NCBI RefSeq assembly: GCF_964275005.1
Contig: NC_092688.1
Span: 48,601,748-48,665,747, forward strand
Direction of reading: 5' to 3'
Source: Diadema setosum
Taxonomy: Eukaryota > Echinodermata > Echinoidea > Diadematoida > Diadematidae
Length of the DNA stretch: 64,000 bases
The notes under the pieces were generated by a model. It had not been told where the DNA came from and ran no database searches. It worked only from the letters and a program-made list of their open reading frames with translations. Below, in pieces: positions 54,815 through 64,000 of the stretch (within the stretch, counting starts at the first letter, position 1; the number at the start of each line of letters is the position of its first letter). Both the position numbers and the translations under genes were made by a program.

Positions 54815-56400
54815 ATGTTTGATTTTGATTTGATTTTTGATTTTATTGGTTCCTGCATTATATCATTGCTCATGCAGATACATAAACATATATCATATAC
54901 ATTAATGGTACCATACATATAAATGGATATACATGAACATTAGTTGCTAACAAAATTACTTTTTTCATTACCTTTAGAATATACAGCAATACATTTCTTC
55001 ATTGCCTGTACATAAATGTCCAACAGAACAGTGATGCAATGAATAACGCAGAAGGGCTACAGCTTAAGCATTGCTTGATTTGCATGCAGCCCTCGTACAT
55101 AATACATAACATATAGGAAAATAGGGAAGGGATGACTTGGATAGAGATAGGGATAGGAGAAAGGAGAGAGGAGAGGTCTGTCTGCTTTCACTATTACACA
55201 AAGTTAGAACACCTGGATCTCTGAATAGCAAAGCATGGCAGAGTATTTTCTCACCGAGGTTCAGGTGAACAGTTACAGGTCATGGTCGGTTACATAACAT
55301 TACGCAATGAATTCAGAACAACGATAATTCCACGAGGGAATTTCATATACAATACAATTTCAATGACATTATAAGATCACTGATATCCAGAGAGCAGCAT
55401 TGTCTTTACAGCTTTCTTGAAAGAATACATAGACTTTAAAGTTCGAATTTCTGAAGGAAGAGAGTTCCAAATATCAGGTCCAGTGTGTCTGATAGATTTC
55501 AGAGCCATCACCGTTTTAGGATTTTGTAGATGAAATTTATCAGATTGCCTTGTGGGATAAGAATGTATATCCTTGTTTAAATGCAATAATGAGAAAAAAG
55601 AAGATGGCAACGGACCGTTATACAAACGAAACATAAAAAGTGAATTTTGCAAAAAATTAATATCATTTACCTTTAGTGTTTTTAATTCTACGAACAAAGG
55701 ATCTGAATGGTCCCGATAACCTGAATTGGTGCATATACGAATTGCTTTCTTTTGCAGAAGCAATATACTGTCAATGTGACTTTTCGCAGTTGCCCAAACA
55801 ATGTTACAATATGAGATGTTCGATAATATCAAGGAATTATAAAGCATAAATAAAATATTCTTTGGGACATAATACTTAAGCTTACAGAGTATACCAACGT
55901 TACGAGACACTTTATCTGAGATATATTGCACATGAGCATTCCATTTCAAATTTTCATTGATATATATTCCAAGGAATTTGACACTTTCTTTTTGTTCCAA
56001 TAATATACCATCCACCATAATATTCAAATGGTGCATTTCATTTTTATGCTTCTTATTGTGAAAATGAATAAAATTTGTCTTTTTTAAGTTGAGTGACAAT
56101 CTATTGCTCTTAAACCATGTAGATAATTTCGGCAATTCAGTATTAAGAGTTCTTAAAAGCGACTGAAAATCAGAATTGGAACAAAATACATTGGTGTCAT
56201 CGGCGAACAGAATATATTGCAGTAACTTAGAAGAATTTGTGATATCATTTATATACACTAGAAATAGTAGTGGTCCCAATATGGATCCTTGTGGGACGCC
56301 ACAATGTATAGGTAAAACTTCAGAATTTACCGATTCATAGTATACATATTGCTGTCTATTCGATAAGTAATCATCAAACCATTCCAGTGGAATGTATACT
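54815..56400 (-). mobile_element. LINE 4: 5'-truncated CR1/Jockey-group LINE
   Basis: It begins inside the RT near 56400, runs through the C-terminal domain to 55377 and about 540 bp of 3' UTR, and ends with CCAATAAAATCAAAAATCAA and further TCAAA units at 54815-54850. The open frame is intact over its whole remaining length, suggesting recent insertion as a truncated copy. Confidence 0.85.
55377..56400 (-). pseudogene. LINE 4 reverse transcriptase, C-terminal two thirds
   Basis: Recognisable LINE sequence starts at IPLEWFDDYLSNRQQYVYYE, then CGVPQGSILGPLLFLVYIND, LFADDTNVFCSN (catalytic pair present), LNLKKTNFIHFHNKKHKN, VKFLGIYINENLKWNAHVQY and GPDIWNSLPSEIRTLKSMYS to the stop at 55377. The open frame continues upstream to 56525, but that part (KKKKNQ...) is not LINE-like. 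The first RT blocks and the endonuclease are missing. Confidence 0.8.
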
Positions 56401-56595
56401 TTCAGATCACGGTTAATAACCATAATTTTTATCACCTTAATTATACGTTTAGGTTTGACTATATAGGGCATGATATATCTTGAGAATTGATTTTTTTTTT
56501 TTTTTATGATGACAGTTACCACCAAACACGTACGATAGACAGGAGCTTATACTGTACGTATCTTATCTGCCCTGAAAAGACGATAATGGTGAGTA

Positions 56596-56642
56596 TACAA
56601 AAAAACAAACAAACAGACAAACAAACAAACAAACAAATAAAA
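56596..56642. repeat. (AAAC)n microsatellite
   Basis: Imperfect AAAC/CAAA tract. Confidence 0.85.
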
Positions 56643-56711
56643 AAAACAAGCAGGCAAACAAACCTTTAGCCGTGAAGAATAATTATGTTTGACAGATTAA
56701 GATTGGGTTAG

Positions 56712-57152
56712 GGAACTTTTTCCCCCTATTCAGACTCAAGCCAGTTGGTACCAAAACTCGATAGAAACGACGTTGTATAAAGAATCATCGTATAGCCGAT
56801 AGACCGTTCAGACGCAAATTTCGACCATTCCGGAAAAACGTCGTATAGATGTGCAGTTTCTCACTGCGCATGTTGTTATGGTCATGAGTGACAGGTACAA
56901 GGTCACCTTTCGTGCTCACCGTTCTATGGTCGCCATACGTTCAGACGCACAATGCACACGATGGAATGCTGATTCGTTATCGAGTTCTAGTTCGAAACGA
57001 TGCTCTGACCGTCGTTTTGCTATACGTCGTTTCGTTATACGTCGTTTCGTTAGTCAGCGTTCAGACGTATAAATTCATTGTATAGCTATACCGTTTTGGT
57101 ATAGCTGTACCGTTCTAGTATAAATTTTTTTTGCGTCTGAATGCCCAGTTTG
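56712..57152. mobile_element. Possible MITE with ATTCAGAC ends
   Basis: The left CTATTCAGACTCAAGCCAGT and right (inward) GGCATTCAGACGCAAAAAAA share an ATTCAGACKCAA start. The body repeats CGTTCAGACG, CGTCGTATA and TATACGTCGTTTCG in both orientations. It is non-coding, and the boundaries are approximate. Confidence 0.35.
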
Positions 57153-57154
57153 AA

Positions 57155-58307
57155 ACTTTGCGGTTGTCTGATCAAGTTGTCTTTAGCTTGTTTCGTTTAT
57201 GTAAGCAATTGATCACACACACTCACACACACATCCATAACATTTTCAGATTAAATTAGCCAATACGTGGTCACAACCTTGTTATGGTTGGTCATGATTT
57301 CTTATTTAACTTTTATGCAAAGATGTTCACTCAGGTTAGTTTGATGCGCTATTTGTCAGGAAATGTGGCATTTTATGTGAATCACTAAAGTGCGAGGATT
57401 TCATGCTTTCCGATGATGTAAGAGCTTATGTACAACGAAACATTTTGTATTTGATTTTATTCATGTTCTGTACGATTTTCTAAGGTGACATAGATCCAAA
57501 GTCTTATCGATTAATAGACAGAAACTATAAATTTATTTATCCTCCACGTATCAATCATGCAATAAAACTCAATTATTACAATATTTAAGTTTATTCTGCA
57601 TGCATTTGCGTAAAATTGCGCTCCTAAAAAGACATGAAGAATCTTTCGACGTGCAGCATGTGTATTCTAAAATCAAATACTATAAAATACATCATCTTAG
57701 ATACACTATGTGCACGGTTTGAATGTTATAATGTATATTCATCGAGCGAAATGTCATTTATGCACTACCATGAACCCATTCTCTGCTGAAGAAACCCCCA
57801 AAGTGTTTTACAAATAGGGGACGTTTTTTTTTTTTTTTTTTTTTTTTTTTTGGAATGCCTGTGTTCATTTGAAGAATGAGGTCGGGAACGACGGAATCGG
57901 AAACCACCGCTGGCAACTCGCTATTTGTGTTCGATGACTCATCGTAGCCGACGGTGTCCAGGGAGAATCGGTGCGTAGTAAATTACGCTCATCGCGTATT
58001 CCACGATATCCGACATGTAATTGACGATTTAAAGCGGGAGTAATGTCTGCTGCGTCCACTCGTTTTTGTTCCCTTTTCCCGTAATGTTTATTAGGATTTC
58101 ATGCAAATCATAATGCAGGCCTACTCATCATACATAAAAAATTCTCACAGTCTTGTGTTCTTGTGTTATGAAAATAAAAATCACAGAATACTTGAAATTT
58201 ACATCACACTGGACAAAAACAAACAAACGATAACACATAAATAAATCATTCACTGCATCCATTTTTATTCTTACATAGCACATACATATAAATGTATACA
58301 GTATACA

Positions 58308-58347
<40 letters not shown>

Positions 58348-58385
58348 CAGCAATAAATAGTTTCTGCTCGGAGTCCTAAGAAAGT
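57155..58385. other. Intergenic, no gene seen
   Basis: It holds a T run at 57824-57851 and (TA)n near 58312-58340. A moderately GC-rich patch (57865-58075) has short open frames on the minus strand without recognisable domains. Confidence 0.4.
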
Positions 58386-58390
58386 ATAGA

Positions 58391-58556
58391 TTCACAACAG
58401 TAGGTCAATATAAACTCCGTTGGAGACGTAAATTTGACGAATTTTCGCCCATAGGGCTTTGTCAAGTCAATACATTTGTCAAATGTATTGACTTGACAGC
58501 GAAAATTCGTCAAATTTACGTCTCCAACGGAGTTTATATTGACCTACTGTTGTGAA
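58391..58556. repeat. Near-perfect 166-bp foldback
   Basis: The outer arms of 58 bp (58391-58448 and 58499-58556) are exact reverse complements. The inner arms of 18 bp (58461-58478 and 58480-58497) are also exact, with one base between. The only asymmetry is a 12-nt insert (CCATAGGGCTTT) on the left against one base on the right. (TA)n tracts lie on both flanks. Confidence 0.95.
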
Positions 58557-58753
58557 AAAAAAAAAATATATATATATATATATACATGTATGAATTTTAT
58601 AAATAATCATTGTATGTAGGCCTATGTACGTGTTTGTATGAAATGTATGTTCCCGTGTGTGTATTATGTGCAGGCCTGGAAGTGACCTGTTCACCTAACG
58701 AACAATGTGATTGATCTTCAAATGTAGTGTGCCAATCATTTATGTATTGACAT

Positions 58754-59212
58754 CTAATCTATAGAAATCAAATCAAGTCTGTCTTTACCTATTAACATTC
58801 TGTATAACTGCAACGTCTTTCGAGAAAATGGGCCTCGGAGCTGAAACACGCATTGAGCACTTTCTATCAAAGGCACATCGAGTTTAACTATAGTGAAGTT
58901 TAAAGACGGAATAAGGATTTCTGTGAGGAAGAAAGGTTTGCGGTAGCACCATGTGTGTGTAATCCTTGTAGGGATCGTGGCTTGACTAAAGAATATCCTG
59001 TCATGTGTTTCATAATATCTCTTCATGATCAGTAAGCAACAATGATCTTTTATCTTGAAAGGTACACGATACAGCCAACTCGAGTAGTCATTACGTAACA
59101 TGACAACAGGGACTACATGCCTCTCCCTCTTTTCGTCACCCCTCTCTCTTACCTCAATCGCGCTGCATAGTTTATGGGCCCATCTTAAATCTATAACACA
59201 TCAGAATGTACA
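58754..59212 (-). other. Long open stretch, weak exon candidate
   Basis: About 150 codons are open between stops. The text includes LRWAHKLCSAIEVRERGDEK, MLRNDYSSWLYRVPFKIKDH and FFLTEILIPSLNFTIVKLDV, and a donor-like AATAG|GTAAAG occurs near 58790. No family is recognised. Length alone is somewhat unusual in this AT-rich DNA, but chance remains possible. Confidence 0.2.
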
Positions 59213-59214
59213 TA

Positions 59215-60160
59215 TGAAATTGTGGCAACAGACTGTTAAAAATATCAAGCAAAGCGTGAAGCAGAGAGAATGAAATTTTCTTATATACCGATCGGTATTG
59301 TCAGTCCATCTGTCTTATAATCACTATTGACCGGTCTTATCCTGTCAGGGCCAAAGATGGAATGTGAGACATGATCAATGGAAAGGCTGTAAAAGGCCTT
59401 GCTCGTCTGCTGTTATAGTGTATAAACCTCTTTCAGTAAGCCAAGTGAGCATTAAAGATTAGCTTATGTCTTGTATTTCTCTGTATTTTGATATGTTCTT
59501 AGCGCATTTCAGACCAGCGCTGTCCATCATCAGTTTCAAAGGAAGCTGTGTTTAATTGTTTCACGTTTTGTTTATTAGAAGGTCTACACTTTACTCCACA
59601 AGTTGGAGCAGGAAGTTGACACATTACTGAATTAATATACTGAACGTTTTTCCTGGACAAATATAATCAATGGTTCAGCACGTTGTACCGATATCAAACG
59701 GATGATGAAAACATACACCATCATTATACAGCACCCTTAAAATTATCGAACTTTCAATGTGGTGACCCAAGAAATTCCTGAGATAAGCTTTCCATCGGAC
59801 ATCCCATAAAATGGCATGAATTGAACGCTGAGTTTGTCGATCGTGTTATTTTCTTTATTGTAACACACACACACACACACTATGCGAAACTCCATGAACA
59901 CAGTGAATTAGTACGAGCAAGAACCCCCCCCCACAACAACAGGCATACAAAGTAATTCAGTTACAATGAAACAGCAATAATTCAAATCCTATTTACTTAT
60001 AATCATTGCAGTAGACATTTTTCAAATTTCAACTGTTTCATTCCGTAAATTATTACATACATACCGTGTATGTATTTTCTCTTTTCAGTTGAAATCACGA
60101 AAAACAACAACAATCCATTAAAGAAGTTACATTATGATGTATCTAGTCATTAACTTAAAG
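59215..60160. other. Intergenic, no gene seen
   Basis: It includes a short (CA)n at 59864-59880 and a C run near 59926. Nothing else is recognised. Confidence 0.4.
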
Positions 60161-60162
60161 AC

Positions 60163-60378
60163 GTGTAGTTGGCACTGGCCTTTCAGAGTGCGCCCTGGCA
60201 TTATCACTACCCCAGGATTGCCAGATACATTGCTCTCATTTTCACTTAGGTCGAGAGTGACAATTTGATAAAACTTATCGTCAAAGGCCGTAAGCACTTA
60301 GCAAGACTCGAACTCTATAGGCTTCCGTTTGAAAGTCATTTGATAATTTTATTCACTATGTTACAGTGCCCCACCGCT
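60163..60378 (-). mobile_element. Old tRNA-derived SINE copy
   Basis: On the minus strand it reads GGGGCACTGTAACATAGTGA, then a box B-like GAGTTCGAGTCTT and GATAAGTTTTATC, collinear with the SINE at 18745-19091 but much diverged. It has no clear tail. Confidence 0.55.
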
Positions 60379-60627
60379 TAAATAAGCGATTTATTTGGCT
60401 TTGTAAAAACAAATGTAATTTTCAGTAGGCCTATATCTCAGTATGATTGAAATCTTAATGCTCCTTGCTCGTGTTTCAGTGGTTTGGATTTTTGTGTGAA
60501 CAGATTTAGACATTTGAGGAGGATGCACTAATAAGTTAAGTCTCTTAAACGTATAATAGTCTCGAGGGTAATTTTATTATTATTTTTTTGTGTGTGTAGA
60601 GGTAACTAATATGTGTGAATTGATGTA

Positions 60628-62761
60628 CAGTGTGTTCCTATAAAAAAGCAACCAAAGTTCAAATATCAGCTATATCAAGAATACATGGCTTATTCTTGTT
60701 TACTAAAAAAAAATTGAATCATCATAGTGACCTTCTTTTGACACCTTGCTTGCGTCACCATCCGCATTGTCAAGGATCACAGAGTTAGGGTCCTTCGAAG
60801 TTAAAGGGTACAAAACCTACTTTTTCCAAATTTGTGGTTTGTAAGGTACGAAAACAACTTTTCTGTAAGTTATATGATTTCATCGTTTGTGTTTCACACC
60901 AAGTCTTTATGAAGTGTTCTCCCATCTGTTAACTTCTTGCAAAGGAATGTAATGTTACATAACCAGTGTCTATACCTGCTGTCTCTGTTTAGCACATCTT
61001 TACATCCTTTCCTACATTCATTTCATTGGATCAAAATGAGAGATAAATGGCATTGATTGCTACATTTTCACCCAGCTGCAGTTTCAGGTATGTTCACAAC
61101 CCTGTATTCTTCTGAATGGTTGACATTGTTTCATTGTCATATAATGGGGGAAATTTCCAGCTGCAATGTCAGGAGAGCACAGGCCCACATTCTTCTTAAA
61201 GAATGGCATTGATTTGCTACATTGTCATGTAACATTCTGGCAGCAAGTTCAGGTAAGTGCAAATCACTTTGTTGTAAGTATTCAAGTGGGACAAGTGCAG
61301 TCTTAAATGTAACAGGAGACAGCAAATGATTTCTGTTGAGCAAAGGACATTTTTGGTGACCACATTTCACCGTACCGGTAGCATAATGGATACAAGGCAA
61401 GCATTCCGTTTGCGGTTCCCAGACAGAGATCCTCCATCACCCAGAAAGACTATCTGGGCGAATGTGCGCAAATACCAACAGTACGGAACGAGCCTTAACA
61501 GAAACAAGGGTAATTCTGGCAGGCCGAGGAGTAGGAGCTGATGCCCAGGAAACATTGAGGCTGTCAGGAGGCTCATCCAAGGACCACTTCAGCACGCCGT
61601 AATGGTTTAGGGGTAAGGCCAACTTTCCATCGTATTGCATGATTAGATCTTATTATGTATCCTTACAAAGTGCATGAGCGTCAACTGCTGGAGATGGATT
61701 TTCAGTGGAGGTTCAAGTTTTCGAGGTGGCTTCTGGGCAGGATTGAGGGTGATGCCAATTTCCTGCGAAATCTTGTTGTTGGTGACGAAGCCGCATGTAG
61801 CATGAACGGGAGAGTGAATACACACAATGTCGTGGAGTACGCGGCTGCAGGACATCCACCAGAGTTCAATTACGACGTAAACATGAGCAGACAAAAATGG
61901 AGTGTATGGGCTGGCCCTTGTGTAAGTGGCCAAATAATTGGGCAATTCTTCTTCAACAGAAACATGAAGGGTGGCATGAACTCATTAGACTTGATCAATG
62001 AGGACATGTTGTCCCAGCTGGAAGAAAACTCTAAAAGACAGGATCGAGGAGTGTTCGGCACCTTTGGTGGTACAGGATGGTGCTCCAGCTCACCGTCTTC
62101 GAGCTGTCCGTGAGAGGCTGGTAGAGCTATTTGGCCAACAATAGCTATCAATCATGAGGTGGAATGGCCTCCACGATCTCCTGACTTGACACCCTGTGAT
62201 TTCACTGGGGAAACCTAAAGAGCAGGGTATACACACCCCCACCACGTGATCTGGATGACTTGCAGGCGCGTTTAATTTGGCATAAGATCGATATTCTTCG
62301 TCATGATCCCGCCATGGTTAGAATAGCAGTGCGAGACATGCAGCGTCGTTCACAGCTTTGTATCGACGGGAAAGGTGGACACGTCGAAGGTGTTGGTGCA
62401 TAAAAGGTAAGAGCTGAATGATATGTGCTTACCAAAGATTGTAAATTACGGTCACCCGCAAAATGTTAACAGATAGGATAGCATTTCAGTAAAACTTGGT
62501 GCGAAAAACAAACGAGGAAACCAAAAACTAACAGAAAAGTTAGTTTCGTATCTTCCAAACCACAAACTTGGAAAAAGCGGGTTTTGTACCCTCACCTTTG
62601 AAGGATCGTAACTCTGTGATCCGTGACAATGGTGACGCAAGTGAGGCGTCAAATTAGAGGTGATGAACTACATTGTATTTTAGTAAACATTTCACAAGAA
62701 TAAACCACGTATTCTTGACATAGCTGACCTTTGAACTTCGGAACCTTTTTCTACACCACTG
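60628..62761 (+). mobile_element. Tc1/mariner-superfamily transposon with ~300-bp inverted repeats
   Basis: It starts CAGTGTGTTCCTATAAAAAA and ends with the reverse complement of CAGTGGTGTAGAAAAAGGTT, flanked by TA (60626-60627, 62762-62763). The inverted repeats are collinear for about 300 bp (60628-60933 and 62465-62761) with scattered substitutions. The arms include the shared blocks GCGTCACCAT, GGATCACAGAGTTA and GGGTACAAAACC. Between them lies one transposase gene with several breaks. It looks like a full-length but inactive copy. Confidence 0.88.
61326..62403 (+). pseudogene. Tc1/mariner-type transposase, broken
   Basis: The N-terminal helix-turn-helix reads MISVEQRTFLVTTFHRTGSI, then RFPDRDPPSPRKTIWANVRK and GTSLNRNKGNSGRPRS, the DUF4817-like N-terminus of a Tc1/mariner relative. 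The DDE/D core appears in pieces: RNLVVGDEAACSMNGRVN (first Asp), QDGAPAHRLRAVRERLVEL (second) and EWPPRSPDLTPCDF (third, roughly 39 residues after the second by my count). The C-terminus ends QLCIDGKGGHVEGVGA. Breaks are a stop near 61541, frame changes around 61580-61660 and near 62050-62065, a stop near 62143 and a small deletion after CDF near 62205. The family is common in insects and other invertebrates. Confidence 0.85.
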
Positions 62762-62764
62762 TAT

Positions 62765-64000
62765 ATGTGAATACAGAGTATCATTATGCCACTGTTTTGT
62801 GGTAACCGACGACGCAGTCATTTACGCGTGAATATCAAGTGATTTCTATCGTTAGATCTGTGTAGGCTATACTTTTTTCCCCTTTCTGACACCACTGTCA
62901 ACCAACACATGCGGTAAGAAGTCATTTCAGGAATACCTATATATCATTGATTCATTTTAAGATGTTACTAAGTAAAGTTTAAATAAGATCTACTCCTTTA
63001 AAAACTATAGAAAAACAGATAAGATAAAAACGTTTGGCATAGGTGTAATAGACAGATCTTGACATGACTTCATTATTTACCTCATTAAAATTACATTGCG
63101 ATATCATGAGCTGTATCATTGAGACTGCATTCATTGATGAAATGATTAGACACTTTCTGACCATATTTATTCAGATGTTTCATGTCATTATGGCGTCGCT
63201 TACAAGAACCAACTCTTTTATGATAAGGTGTATCAATTCTTGTTAGGATGAACAATTAAAATCCAGTGTCCTTGAATTCCTTCATTGGTATTTAGGCCTG
63301 CTGCATTGGAAAAGATGCTCAGTTTGCTACTTCTTCCAGACAAACTAATAACACTAACACACACACACACACACACACTCAATTATAGGGTTTCAGCGAT
63401 AACTGAAGATAGAGTCCCATTTTCTGACAATCCACTAATGTGTCAAGATAAACAATTTGTGCAGAATATTGGCGAAGATTATAGATATTTCATATTTCCA
63501 TTGTTATTAATGGAACACATCACATCAATTATCCTATCAAACTTAAACAAGAAATCAAAATTATCAAAACAAGTGTCTCGAGCTTAAAATTTGCACTGAA
63601 AGGAAATTTCAAACATCAACAATCGAGATATTTAAGACATTGTTAGAAGGTGATGATTTCTTCTCGATAGGAGTCTTAGAGGTAAAAATGTCTGCCTTCT
63701 TCCCGATTCCTAGGTATCATTAAACATGTTTATTTCTAGTCTGCTCAATGAATTAATGATAATGATTATAAACGTTTCCCTGTGAAGTTTGCTATCCTAA
63801 TTAGTTTGCTTATTTGTTATTGAATGGTACTGTTTGTATACATCTTTGCTTGTTCACATGGCAACGAAACTACTAGGACTGCAGAATATAATGTTTAAAG
63901 TGTGCAGTGATAAACTTCATAGACTAATAGTATACAGAAATGCGAAACGTGTGAATACTACCACCACCAGTTAATAATATGTCAAAGCATGTTTTGACCT
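62765..64000. other. Intergenic, no gene seen
   Basis: AT-rich, with a short (CA)n at 63355-63379. No exon-like segment or transposon end is recognised. Confidence 0.45.

Overview
The window looks like a piece of a marine invertebrate deuterostome genome, most likely an echinoderm. It is AT-rich, has long introns, carries many LINE and foldback/MITE repeats, and is strongly enriched in the palindrome TAGGCCTA, which I know as common in sea urchin and related genomes. The taxon is an inference; no species can be named from the sequence alone.

One host gene is clear: an executioner caspase (caspase-3/6/7 group) on the minus strand, 46256 down to 26273. Six coding exons join in phase (1, 2, 1, 0, 1) to give a 415-residue protein. 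It has a long acidic prodomain without CARD or DED, the catalytic His (H249), the QACRG pentapeptide (C291), the YYSWR substrate pocket and a complete small subunit. Its introns hold most of the unusual structure. Intron 2 (32922-39861) is largely a 42-bp minisatellite of about 105 units that runs to within a few bases of the exon 2 splice donor. The array is split by a 1.6-kb element with ~200-bp terminal inverted repeats and a 9-bp target duplication (Mutator-like), which itself holds a nested 944-bp element flanked by TA. Introns 4 and 5 carry a Harbinger-like and a TTAA-type foldback element.

The left third (4.7-18.1 kb) is a LINE cluster. There is one nearly intact CR1/Jockey-group element on the minus strand (4775-8905), one decayed plus-strand copy (about 10000-13435), and one strongly decayed minus-strand copy (14144-18070) hit by two MITEs. 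Further LINE fragments lie at 48157-50165 and 54815-56400. Four LINE copies and one short LINE end finish with AATAAA followed directly by a private short tandem repeat. A tRNA-derived SINE (18745-19091) has a (TTATA)n tail and an older relative lies at 60163-60378.

The right part (46.3-64 kb) has no convincing host gene. It holds two strong foldbacks (47.8 and 58.4 kb), LINE fragments, microsatellites and a nearly full-length but broken Tc1/mariner-superfamily transposon (60628-62761) with ~300-bp inverted repeats and a transposase of the HTH 'FPDR...NRNKG' type.

Most of the rest is intergenic or intronic DNA in which I see no gene. Two open stretches (51751-52008 plus; 58754-59212 minus) are recorded as weak exon candidates only.
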